Positions 12,984 to 19,762 of a stretch of 21,842 nucleotides of DNA are shown here, one piece after another (position 1 is the first letter of the stretch; every line of letters starts with the position of its first letter). The notes below the pieces were generated by a model that was not told the DNA's origin, did no database searches, and saw nothing but the letters and a program-made list of their open reading frames with translations. Position numbers and translations under genes: made by a program. The stretch is from PNAI01 sp964575715 (GTDB taxonomy: Bacteria; Pseudomonadota; Alphaproteobacteria; Rhizobiales; Xanthobacteraceae): assembly GCA_964575715.1 (NCBI GenBank), contig CAZNSG010000169.1, positions 1 to 21,842 on the forward strand, given 5' to 3'.

Positions 12984-13430
12984 ATGAACCCGCTCAAACT
13001 CGTTGCGCTCGACCAGGAGGATCTGGAGGTCGTCTCCGCGCACCTGCAGGACGCCTTGGTCATGCCTGCCGACATCCGCTGGCGCCCGTTCGAACAACGT
13101 CTGGTCATTGGGCTCAGCCGCTTCGATTGGGAAGCGGCGCTGGGGCAAGACCCGGAATACCGCCGGCGCTCCGCCGCGCTGCGTTTCGACCGGGTGCTCG
13201 CCTGCAAGGCAACCAAGGTTGACAAATCGAGCACCGGCACGGTCTTGAACCTGCTCTCGGTCACGTTTGAGCAACGGGAATCGCCGGCCGGCATCGTCAC
13301 GCTGACATTCTCCGGCGGCGGCGCCTTGCGGCTCGAAGTCGAATGTCTGGAAGCCGAAATCGTCGATCTCGGCCAGACCTGGGCGACGGTCGCCTGCCCG
13401 GATCATTTCAGGGTGGCGAATGAGGGTTGA
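12984..13430 (+). CDS. DUF2948 family protein
   Basis: This 148-residue cytoplasmic protein begins MNPLKLVALDQEDLEVVSAHLQDALV, followed by RFDWE and YRRRSAALRFDRVLACK, features I recognise as DUF2948. The family is small, restricted to alphaproteobacteria, and sits next to hisD and often murA; its function is unknown. The start is fixed by AGGAGGAGAG (12966-12975) eight bases before the ATG; the frame is open further upstream but has no ribosome site. It lies 63 bp before hisD on the same strand and is probably co-transcribed with it. Confidence 0.85.
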   Translation: MNPLKLVALDQEDLEVVSAHLQDALVMPADIRWRPFEQRLVIGLSRFDWEAALGQDPEYRRRSAALRFDRVLACKATKVDKSSTGTVLNLLSVTFEQRESPAGIVTLTFSGGGALRLEVECLEAEIVDLGQTWATVACPDHFRVANEG

Positions 13431-13464
13431 CGTATCCGCGGCCGCACGCCATTGACCGGTGCAA

Positions 13465-13482
13465 GCGGGATTTCAATCCCGC
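13465..13482. repeat. 18-nt perfect palindrome before hisD
   Basis: GCGGGATT and AATCCCGC pair around a TC spacer, 11 bp before the chosen hisD start. It could be an operator or a small leader hairpin. No T-run follows. Confidence 0.4.
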
Positions 13483-13493
13483 GGGACAGTGCG

Positions 13494-14789
13494 ATGCCGA
13501 TCCGTCTTGACAGCAAATCTGCCGATTTTCCGACGCGCTTTGCCGCCTTTCTCGCGGCCAAGCGGGATGCGGCCGAGGATGTCGCGCAGGTGGTGCGTTC
13601 CATTATCGCCGACGTGCGCGCACACGGCGACCGCGCACTGATCGAGCTGACGAAAAATTTCGATCGCGTCGATCTTTCAAGAGTCGGCCTGCGCGTGCCG
13701 GCGGACGAGATCGCGGCAGCGGCCGGCGCGTGCGAGCGCAAGGCGCTTGATGCGCTCAGCTTCGCGTGCGACCGCATCGAAGCCTATCACCGCCGGCAGA
13801 AGCCCGCGGATGATCGTTTCGTCGATGCGCTCGGGGTCGAACTCGGCCAGCGCTGGACCGCGATCGAGGCGGTCGGCCTCTATGTGCCCGGCGGTACCGC
13901 CGCCTATCCGTCCTCGGTGCTGATGAACGCCGTGCCCGCCAAGATCGCCGGCGTGCCGCGGCTGGTCATGGCGGTGCCGGCGCCCGACGGCAAACTCTCG
14001 CCGCTGGTGCTCGCCGCGGCCAAGCTCGCAGGCGTCGATGAGGTTTACCGCGTCGGCGGCGCGCAGGCGATTGCCGCGCTCGCCTACGGCACGCAGACCA
14101 TAAAGCCGGTCGCGAAAATCGTCGGGCCCGGTAACGCCTATGTGGCGGCGGCCAAACGCCTGGTGTTTGGCACCGTCGGCATCGACATGATCGCCGGTCC
14201 GTCCGAGGTGCTCATCCTCGCCGACAAAACCGCCAATCCGGCCTGGATCGCCGCCGATCTCTTGGCGCAGGCCGAGCATGACGCGGCGGCGCAATCCATT
14301 CTGATCACCGATGATGAGGGGCTTGCGGCGGCGGTCGCGCAGGCGGTGGAGAAGCAGCTTGCGACGCTGCCGCGCGGCGCGGTCGCGGGCGCCTCGTGGC
14401 GTGACCATGGCGCGATCATCCGGGTGCCAAGCCTGGATGAATCGATTGTGCTGGTCGATGCAATCGCGCCCGAGCATTTGGAAATCGCAACCGACGATCC
14501 GGAGCGGATTGCGGCCAAAATCCGCAATGCCGGCGCTATTTTTCTCGGACCCCACACGCCGGAAGCGATCGGCGACTACGTGGCGGGCTCCAACCACGTA
14601 CTGCCGACCGGGCGTTCGGCGCGTTTTTCGTCGGGTCTGGGTGTGCTAGATTTCATGAAACGGACTTCGATCCTCAAATGCGGACCAGATCAACTCGGCG
14701 CGCTGGCGGAAGCGGCGATGGTGCTCGGCGAGGCGGAAGGGCTCGACGCCCACGCCCGCTCGATCGCGATCCGCCTCAATCGCCGATGA
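13494..14789 (+). CDS. hisD: Histidinol dehydrogenase
   Basis: This zinc enzyme oxidises L-histidinol to L-histidine in two NAD-dependent steps, the end of histidine biosynthesis. The 431-residue protein shows the signatures YVPGGTAAYPSSVLMNAVPA, VDEVYRVGGAQAIAALAYGT, KIVGPGNAYVAAAKR, IDMIAGPSEVLILAD, LLAQAEHD, APEHLEI and GSNHVLPT, including the conserved active-site Glu-His segment and zinc ligands. The frame is open to a TTG at 13452; I prefer the ATG at 13494 because homologues start with MPxRLD and the length is then typical. The stop overlaps the ATG of the next gene (ATGA), indicating translational coupling. Confidence 0.95.
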   Translation: MPIRLDSKSADFPTRFAAFLAAKRDAAEDVAQVVRSIIADVRAHGDRALIELTKNFDRVDLSRVGLRVPADEIAAAAGACERKALDALSFACDRIEAYHRRQKPADDRFVDALGVELGQRWTAIEAVGLYVPGGTAAYPSSVLMNAVPAKIAGVPRLVMAVPAPDGKLSPLVLAAAKLAGVDEVYRVGGAQAIAALAYGTQTIKPVAKIVGPGNAYVAAAKRLVFGTVGIDMIAGPSEVLILADKTANPAWIAADLLAQAEHDAAAQSILITDDEGLAAAVAQAVEKQLATLPRGAVAGASWRDHGAIIRVPSLDESIVLVDAIAPEHLEIATDDPERIAAKIRNAGAIFLGPHTPEAIGDYVAGSNHVLPTGRSARFSSGLGVLDFMKRTSILKCGPDQLGALAEAAMVLGEAEGLDAHARSIAIRLNRR

Positions 14790-15274
14790 CGCGCGCGCAG
14801 CCGGCCGATCGCGATCGCGTCGTTGCGGTGACGATCGACAAGAAGTCAATCGGGCGTGCCGGCCTCGATGTCGAATACGAGCGCGCGGTTGCGATCGACG
14901 ATCTGATCGAGGAGAATTCGTTCGCCCCGGTCGGCCACGATGGCGGGCCTTATGCCTTGCACCTCCGCATGGCCGACAATCGCCTGGTATTCGACATCCG
15001 TCTCGCCGACGACGCGCCGGTTGTCATGCACCTGCTTTCGCTCAATCCGTTCAAGCGCGTGGTGAAGGATTATTTCCTGGTGTGCGACAGCTATTACACG
15101 GCGATCAAAACCGCCACGCCCGACCGCATCGAGGCGCTCGATATGGGACGGCGCGCGCTGCACGACGAGGGCTCGCAAATCCTCCAGGAGCGGATCAAGC
15201 ATCGAATCGTTGTCGATTTCAACACGGCGCGGCGGCTGTTCACCCTGGTCTGCGCGCTGCACTGGAAAGGTTAG
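14786..15274 (+). CDS. UPF0262 family protein
   Basis: This 162-residue cytoplasmic protein contains YERAVAIDDLIEENSF, GGPYALHLRMADNRLVFDIR, NPFKRVVKDYFLVCDSYY and GSQILQERI, the pattern of the alphaproteobacterial UPF0262 family found directly after hisD. Its function is unknown. The ATG at 14786 overlaps the hisD stop (ATGA), which settles the start. The next gene, infA, is 172 bp away, and I see no gene in that gap. Confidence 0.9.
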   Translation: MTRAQPADRDRVVAVTIDKKSIGRAGLDVEYERAVAIDDLIEENSFAPVGHDGGPYALHLRMADNRLVFDIRLADDAPVVMHLLSLNPFKRVVKDYFLVCDSYYTAIKTATPDRIEALDMGRRALHDEGSQILQERIKHRIVVDFNTARRLFTLVCALHWKG

Positions 15275-15446
15275 AGCCAGGTCGCGGCCAGAAGCGCGCC
15301 GCCCGCGTGCGCCGCATAGCAAGCCCTGCATGCGCTGGCTTAACGGCGTAACTCGCCAGTTGTGGACATGCGCCAATTCCGCTAGTTTCTCCGCCGAATT
15401 ACATGGCCGCGTTGGGCCACGTAATCCCCGATCGTGCGGATCGCGA

Positions 15447-15665
15447 ATGGCAAAGGAAGAACTGCTGGAATTTCCCGGTGTCGTGACGGAACTGCTTCCA
15501 AACGCCACCTTTCGCGTCAAGCTCGAGAACGAGCACGAAATCGTCGCCCACACCGCAGGCCGCATGCGCAAGAATCGTATCCGTGTGTTGGCCGGCGATA
15601 AGGTGCTAGTCGAAATGACGCCTTACGATCTGACCAAGGGTCGCATCACGTACCGCTTCAAATGA
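15447..15665 (+). CDS. infA: Translation initiation factor IF-1
   Basis: This 72-residue protein is a single S1/OB-fold that binds the ribosomal A site and helps IF-2 and IF-3 during initiation. The sequence MAKEELLEFPGVVTELLPNA opens the chain, followed by FRVKLENEHEIVAHTAGRMRKNRIR, GDKVLVEMTPYDLTKGRITYRFK. These are hallmark IF-1 segments, and the length is exact for the family. The frame is open upstream without a family match, so the ATG at 15447 is the start. It lies in the conserved order hisD-UPF0262-infA-maf-yacG. Confidence 0.97.
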   Translation: MAKEELLEFPGVVTELLPNATFRVKLENEHEIVAHTAGRMRKNRIRVLAGDKVLVEMTPYDLTKGRITYRFK

Positions 15666-15685
15666 TCAACGACGTCTGGTCTATC

Positions 15686-15705
15686 GCCGATCCAATCGGA
15701 TCGGC
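15686..15705. repeat. 20-nt hairpin related to the tRNA-Phe leader palindrome
   Basis: GCCGATCC and GGATCGGC form an 8-bp stem around AATC, just after infA. In reverse complement it contains GATCCGATTGGATCGG, the core of the 37-nt palindrome at 17813-17849, so it looks like a shortened copy. No T-run follows. Confidence 0.6.
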
Positions 15706-15731
15706 CATTCAAATGTGATTGCGCGAATAAG

Positions 15732-16355
15732 ATGATCGGCCGACCCAAACTCGTGCTCGCTTCCGGCTCGCCGCGGCGGTTAAGCCTCATCAACCAGGTC
15801 GGCATCGAACCCGACGCGTTGCGGCCAGCCGACATCGATGAGACGCCCAATCGCGGCGAGCTGCCGCGCGCGCATGCCAACCGGCTGGCGAAAGTCAAGG
15901 CGGAAGCCGCGCTTGCCGCTGTCCAGCGCGATGAGGAATTGACCGGCGCCTATATTCTCGCCGCCGATACGGTGGTTGCGGTCGGCCGGCGCATCCTGCC
16001 CAAGGCCGAACTGATCGACGACGCGCAGCAATGCTTGCGGCTGCTCTCCGGCCGCAATCATCAAGTGTACACCGCGGTATGTCTGGTGACGCCAAAGGGC
16101 GTATTCCGCCAGCGTCTGGTCGAGACCCGCGTGCGGCTGAAGCGGCTCTCGAACGACGATATCGAGGCTTATCTCGCCTCCGGCGAATGGCAGGGCAAGG
16201 CGGGCGGTTATGCCGTGCAGGGGCTCGCCGGCGCCTTTATCGTGAAAATCGTCGGCTCGTACAGCAATGTCGTAGGCCTGCCGCTCTATGAGATCGTGAC
16301 ATTGCTGGCCGGCGAGGGCTATCCGGTGCATATCGGCTGGCGCGGCGCGATCTGA
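15732..16355 (+). CDS. maf: Maf-family nucleoside triphosphate pyrophosphatase
   Basis: This 207-residue house-cleaning enzyme hydrolyses non-canonical or regulatory nucleoside triphosphates to monophosphates. The family motifs are visible: LASGSPRR (9-16), the catalytic D79 in AADTVV with K91, LSGRNHQVYTAVCL (105-118), and GEWQGKAGGYAVQGLAG and YSNVVGLPLYE near the C-terminus. Length is normal. The Shine-Dalgarno is weak. It lies between infA and yacG, the usual alphaproteobacterial order. Substrate preference among Maf subgroups cannot be decided here. Confidence 0.93.
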   Translation: MIGRPKLVLASGSPRRLSLINQVGIEPDALRPADIDETPNRGELPRAHANRLAKVKAEAALAAVQRDEELTGAYILAADTVVAVGRRILPKAELIDDAQQCLRLLSGRNHQVYTAVCLVTPKGVFRQRLVETRVRLKRLSNDDIEAYLASGEWQGKAGGYAVQGLAGAFIVKIVGSYSNVVGLPLYEIVTLLAGEGYPVHIGWRGAI

Positions 16356-16387
16356 CGCGCGTGAGTCCATCGTGCTAAAATTTTACC

Positions 16388-16591
16388 ATGGCTGAGCCCG
16401 CCGCTATACCTCGCCTGAAACCTTGTCCGATCTGCGGCAAGCTTGCGATCGAGCAATTCCGGCCGTTCTGCTGCAAGCGTTGCGGCGATGTCGATCTCCA
16501 TCGCTGGCTGGCCGGCGTCTATTCCGTGCCGGCGGTGGAGAATGAAGACCGCGCAGAAGAAGGTGAGGCGCCGGATGAGAAATCGGACTGA
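16388..16591 (+). CDS. yacG: DNA gyrase inhibitor / zinc-binding protein YacG
   Basis: This 67-residue protein has the YacG zinc knuckle: C13 and C16 (CPICGK) with C28 and C32 (FCCKRC), followed by the conserved DVDLHRWL (34-41). YacG binds GyrB and inhibits gyrase in E. coli. The C-terminal tail is acidic (ENEDRAEEGEAPDE), as is common. It follows maf by 32 bp. The usual IDLGRW reads VDLHRW, a mild variation. Confidence 0.92.
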   Translation: MAEPAAIPRLKPCPICGKLAIEQFRPFCCKRCGDVDLHRWLAGVYSVPAVENEDRAEEGEAPDEKSD

Positions 16592-16672
16592 GCCCGGTTG
16601 CTCAACCGTGCCTACGGTTCTAACCTTTCATTTGACTGCAAGCGTTTAGCCCCTAAGAACCCGAGGGGACCC

Positions 16673-17653
16673 ATGTTGAATCGCCGCCATTTCGTTGCAT
16701 TGGCTGGGAGCGCGCTGCTTCCCAGCATTGTTCCGCGTTCCGCACGCGCGCAAGCTTGGCCAAACCGTTTCGTTCGCCTCATCGTGCCGTTTCCGCCCGG
16801 TGGTGGAACCGATGCCATTGCTCGCGTGCTTGCCGCAAAGCTCTCCGAGCTTTGGGGCCATCAGATGGTGGTCGAGAACAAGGGCGGGGCGGCCACCAAC
16901 ATCGGCACCGAGTTGGTCGCGCGCTCCGACCCCGACGGCTATACCATGCTGCTCACATCGATGTCGCTTGCGGTGAATCGCTTTTTGTTTGCGACGCTGC
17001 CCTACGATGCTGTCTTAGACCTCGCGCCGGTGAGCTTGATCTGCGACTACCCCAATGTGATGGCGGTTCCGATGACGTCGCCCGCCCGGTCGGTGAAGGA
17101 CTTCATCGCTTACGCCAACGCCAACAAGGGCAAGGTCACGTTTGCCTCCTCCGGTCACGGCACCTCGGTTCATCTCTCGGGCGAATTGTTCAAGCGCATG
17201 GCCGGCATCGAGTTGATTCACGTGCCCTATCGCGGCGCCGGCCCGGCCTTCAACGATCTGATTCCGGGGCGCGTGGACGTCATGTTCAACAATATCGGAG
17301 CGGTGCTGCCCTTGATCCAGTCCGAAAAGCTGCGTGGACTCGCAGTGACGACCGCGAAGCGTTCGGCGGTGTTGGCGCACCTGCCAACCATTGCGGAATC
17401 CGGATTACCCGGTTTCGACGTATCGTCCTGGTATGCGCTCTTCATGCCGGCGAAAACGCCGTTCGAGATCGTTCGAAAGGCCCAATTCGATACGGTGGAC
17501 GCGATCTCCGATCCTGCGATCAAGGAGCGGCTCGAAAAACTCGGCGTTGCCCTGGTGGGCTCGACGCCCGCGGGCCTCGCCAAGCATCTGCAAAGCGAAA
17601 TGGACAAATGGGGTCCCGTGATCAAGGCGGCCGGCATCAAGGGCGATGGTTAA
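16673..17653 (+). CDS. Bug/TctC-family solute-binding protein with Tat-like signal
   Basis: This 326-residue protein starts LNRRHFVALAGSALLPSIV, a twin-arginine-type signal, with cleavage near ARA-Q (26). The mature start WPNRFVRLIVPFPPGGGTD carries the family's ligand loop PFPPGGGTDAIAR, followed by WGHQMVVENKGGAATNIGTE, PDGYTMLL and HVPYRGAGPAFNDL. It captures a small organic acid in the periplasm for a TTT permease. GAGGGGA precedes the ATG; an upstream in-frame Met has no signal peptide. It stands 81 bp after yacG with no permease next to it. It is more like the 18737 protein than the 3145 one. Confidence 0.92.
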   Translation: MLNRRHFVALAGSALLPSIVPRSARAQAWPNRFVRLIVPFPPGGGTDAIARVLAAKLSELWGHQMVVENKGGAATNIGTELVARSDPDGYTMLLTSMSLAVNRFLFATLPYDAVLDLAPVSLICDYPNVMAVPMTSPARSVKDFIAYANANKGKVTFASSGHGTSVHLSGELFKRMAGIELIHVPYRGAGPAFNDLIPGRVDVMFNNIGAVLPLIQSEKLRGLAVTTAKRSAVLAHLPTIAESGLPGFDVSSWYALFMPAKTPFEIVRKAQFDTVDAISDPAIKERLEKLGVALVGSTPAGLAKHLQSEMDKWGPVIKAAGIKGDG

Positions 17654-17687
17654 ACCAACCGCTAGCAGCGGACCCGCGCGCTTTGCC

Positions 17688-17717
17688 TGGACAGGGCAGG
17701 GGCGTAGCCTCTATAAC
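17688..17717 (+). promoter_or_regulatory. Probable sigma-70 promoter for tRNA-Phe
   Basis: TGGACA (17688-17693) and TATAAC (17712-17717), each 5/6 to consensus, are separated by 18 bp. Transcription would start near 17724, giving a leader of about 125 nt before the tRNA that includes both palindromes at 17754-17849. Confidence 0.5.
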
Positions 17718-17753
17718 CGCCGCGCTTTATGAGTCTGCTTCCGGCGGGCTCTA

Positions 17754-17802
17754 GAGCATGATCCCGAAAAGTGGGTACCGGTTTTCGGAAAAGATCATGC
17801 TC
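17754..17802. repeat. 49-bp dispersed palindrome, copy 2
   Basis: It matches 2268-2316 at 47 of 49 positions. The ends GAGCATGAT / ATCATGCTC and inner ACCGG palindrome are retained. It lies upstream of tRNA-Phe. Confidence 0.85.
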
Positions 17803-17812
17803 GAACAAGAGA

Positions 17813-17849
17813 CTAGACCATGATCCGATTGGATCGGATCATGGTCTAG
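17813..17849. repeat. 37-nt perfect hairpin directly before tRNA-Phe
   Basis: The 17-bp arms CTAGACCATGATCCGAT and ATCGGATCATGGTCTAG pair perfectly around TGG. It ends one base before the first base of mature tRNA-Phe. A shorter relative lies at 15686-15705. Confidence 0.85.
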
Positions 17850-17850
17850 C

Positions 17851-17926
17851 GCCCAGGTAGCTCAGTTGGTAGAGCACGTGACTGAAAATCACGGTGTCGG
17901 TAGTTCAATTCTACCCCTGGGCACCA
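17851..17926 (+). tRNA. tRNA-Phe (anticodon GAA)
   Basis: Complete cloverleaf: acceptor GCCCAGG / CCTGGGC, D-arm GCTC-AGTTGGTA-GAGC, anticodon stem CGTGA / TCACG with loop CTGAAAA (anticodon GAA), variable loop GTGTC, and T-arm GGTAG-TTCAATT-CTACC. The discriminator is A, and CCA is encoded at 17924-17926. It decodes UUC and UUU. The 5' end is one base from a long perfect hairpin, so RNase P would act at a structured junction. Confidence 0.97.
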
Positions 17927-17987
17927 CCATTTCAACGACTTAGCGCGCCATCGCCGTGACAACCGCTTCGATCTAAAAAATCTCGCT

Positions 17988-18281
17988 CTAGTGCCGCGCG
18001 TCAGAGGCCGGTGTTTCGGCTAATTGTGCTTCACTAAACTCAGTTTCGAATTTTGAAACGTCACGCAAAAAGTCTTCCATCATGCGTTGGTGTTGAGCTG
18101 CGTCGGAATCGTAAGTTAGTTCTGCCAACGTTTTGGCTAGCGCCGACAATAATTCATTGGTGTCAATTGTGTCCGGTTTTCCGGCCAGTGATCCGAACTC
18201 TCCATAAAAGTCATCGATGAGATCGCCAATGAGGCAGTGCAGGCACGGTCGTTCATCGGTTGGCTCTGAAGTTTGCGACAT
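17988..18281 (-). CDS. Small acidic conserved hypothetical protein
   Basis: This 97-residue cytoplasmic-looking protein is rich in Asp and Glu and mostly helical. It has an N-terminal CLHC pair (residues 13-16) in PCLHCLIGDLIDDFYGEF, then DTNELLSALAKTLAELTYDSD and HQRMMEDFLRDVSKFE. I recall short rhizobial proteins with a PCLHC..GDLID start but no name or function. Codon use is more AT-rich than in the core genes. The Shine-Dalgarno is weak (AAGAAAG). The lone Cys pair might bind a metal in a dimer. It is encoded alone on the minus strand between tRNA-Phe and a TctC-type gene. Confidence 0.6.
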   Translation of the reverse strand: MSQTSEPTDERPCLHCLIGDLIDDFYGEFGSLAGKPDTIDTNELLSALAKTLAELTYDSDAAQHQRMMEDFLRDVSKFETEFSEAQLAETPASDARH

Positions 18282-18736
18282 AGCTACACTTTCTTGTCGA
18301 ATAAACGGACGGGGTAATTTGGATTTTAATTGAACTTGGAGACGGCGTCACGCGGAGTGTACGCCGTACTCAATGTTTTGACACGATTATGACCAGAGTG
18401 TGGTATCAGCGATGCTTGGTCTGGGTCAAATTCGACGGATTTGCATTGTCCGTGACCAGTCCGGGTTGCCCCCGAAAGCGACCATATTCCGGACATGGCG
18501 GACTTCTCAGTCGTATCTTGAGGCGACTTCGCATCTCTTCACTTTCGGTGCCAGGAGATAAATCCGGGTCATCACCACTTCCTCGCATAGGCGCATATCC
18601 TGTATTGTCATGAGAAGCCGCTCCACAGCGGGACGTGCCGAAGTCCCGGCTGGGGGTCACAACATGGTTGCCAATCGTTACGTTTCGAGCGCGCCAACGG
18701 AACCAATATCGCATTTGCCTGAGGGAGGGACATGCA
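18282..18736. other. 455-bp intergenic region upstream of a TctC-type gene
   Basis: I see no gene. Short open frames on both strands have no ribosome sites or recognisable products. A TTGACA hexamer at 18378 and GGGAGGGA at 18723-18730 (ribosome site of the next gene) are the visible signals. CCGAAAGCGACCATATTCCG around 18473-18492 resembles degenerate intergenic sequence seen in rhizobia but shows no clear structure. Confidence 0.5.
18378..18406 (+). promoter_or_regulatory. Possible sigma-70 promoter
   Basis: A perfect TTGACA (18378-18383), a 17-bp spacer and TGGTAT (18401-18406, a weak -10). It would give a leader of about 325 nt for the 18737 gene. The weak -10 makes this tentative. Confidence 0.3.
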
Positions 18737-19714
18737 ATGAAACTTCAACGCCGCCGATTTTTGCAACTGGCAGGAGCCAGCACTGCTCTCCCCGTGGTGT
18801 CGCGTAGCGCATGGGCGCAATCCTATCCGGCGCGTCCAGTGCGACTGGTCGCGCCGTTTCCGCCGGGCGGCTCGATCGATCTTACTGCGCGCCTGTTAGC
18901 TCAATGGCTGTCGGAACGGCTTGGGCAGCAAATCGTGGTCGAGAACCGGCCGGGCGCCGCCGGCAATATCGGCAGCGAAGCGGTCGCAAACTCGCCCCCC
19001 GACGGCTATACGCTGCTGCTATGCAGCGTGGCGAATTCGATCAGCGCTACGCTCTACGAAAAGCTCGGTTACAATTTTGTTCGCGATTTCGCGCATATCG
19101 GCGGCATCAGCCGCGCGCCCAATGTCATGGTGATCCATCCATCCATTCCGGCCAAAACGGTTCCGGAATTCATCGCCTATGCCAAGGCCAATTCAGGCAA
19201 GGTCAATATGGGATCGTCCGGCATCGGCACGTCGATTCATGTTTCGGGTGAGCTGTTCAAGATGATGGCCGGAGTCAGCATGCAGCATGTGCCTTATCGC
19301 GGCTCGGCGCCCATGCTCACCGATTTGGTGGGAGGACAAGTACAGGTCGCTTTCGACAACCTGCAGCCGTCCATGCCACTCATCAAAGCCGGCAAGCTGC
19401 GGGGGTTGGCGGTGACAACTGCGACGCGCTCGGAAGCGCTGCCGGAATTGCCGCCGATTGCCGATTCCGTGGCGGGCTACGAGGCGAGCACATGGAATGG
19501 CCTGTCCGCGCCCAAGAACACCCCGGCCGAAATCGTCGATAAACTCAATAGCGAGCTCAATGCTTGGCTTGCCGATCCGAAGGTGAAGTCGCGGCTGGCG
19601 GACATGGGGGCGTGGCCGATTCCCGGCTCGCCCGCCGACTTCGGGAAGCTGATCGGCAACGAAATCGACAAGTGGGCCAAGGTGATCCGCACGGCCAATA
19701 TCAAGGCGGAATAA
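18737..19714 (+). CDS. Bug/TctC-family solute-binding protein with Tat-like signal
   Basis: This 325-residue protein begins MKLQRRRFLQLAGASTALPV, a twin-arginine signal with cleavage near AWA-Q (27). The mature start SYPARPVRLVAPFPPGGSID holds the ligand loop, followed by RLGQQIVVENRPGAAGNIGS, PDGYTLLLC and HVPYRGSAPMLTDL. It should bind a carboxylate in the periplasm. The ATG at 18737 is set by GGGAGGGA six bases upstream. It converges with the TctA-TctB permease gene, with stops 48 bp apart, so the two are not one operon, although they may belong to one uptake system. It shares many residues with the 16673 protein, suggesting an old duplication. Confidence 0.92.
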   Translation: MKLQRRRFLQLAGASTALPVVSRSAWAQSYPARPVRLVAPFPPGGSIDLTARLLAQWLSERLGQQIVVENRPGAAGNIGSEAVANSPPDGYTLLLCSVANSISATLYEKLGYNFVRDFAHIGGISRAPNVMVIHPSIPAKTVPEFIAYAKANSGKVNMGSSGIGTSIHVSGELFKMMAGVSMQHVPYRGSAPMLTDLVGGQVQVAFDNLQPSMPLIKAGKLRGLAVTTATRSEALPELPPIADSVAGYEASTWNGLSAPKNTPAEIVDKLNSELNAWLADPKVKSRLADMGAWPIPGSPADFGKLIGNEIDKWAKVIRTANIKAE

Positions 19715-19762
19715 GGCCGAACCGCTCGCAAGCCGGAATTCTCCGACGTTGCGAACAAGCTT

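Noticed and set aside
12575..13300. 241-codon minus-strand frame overlapping DUF2948
   Set aside because: Ser/Arg-rich shadow composition; the overlapping plus-strand DUF2948 gene has a strong ribosome site and conserved neighbours.
13677..14597. 306-codon minus-strand frame inside hisD
   Set aside because: Shadow of hisD with His/Arg/Gly-rich composition and no recognisable product.
15686..15705. Intrinsic terminator after infA
   Set aside because: The hairpin has no following T-run and matches the core of a dispersed palindrome, so I call it a repeat.
18389..18613. 74-codon plus-strand frame and its minus-strand counterpart (18406-18714)
   Set aside because: No ribosome site, no recognisable product, and mutually overlapping; treated as intergenic.
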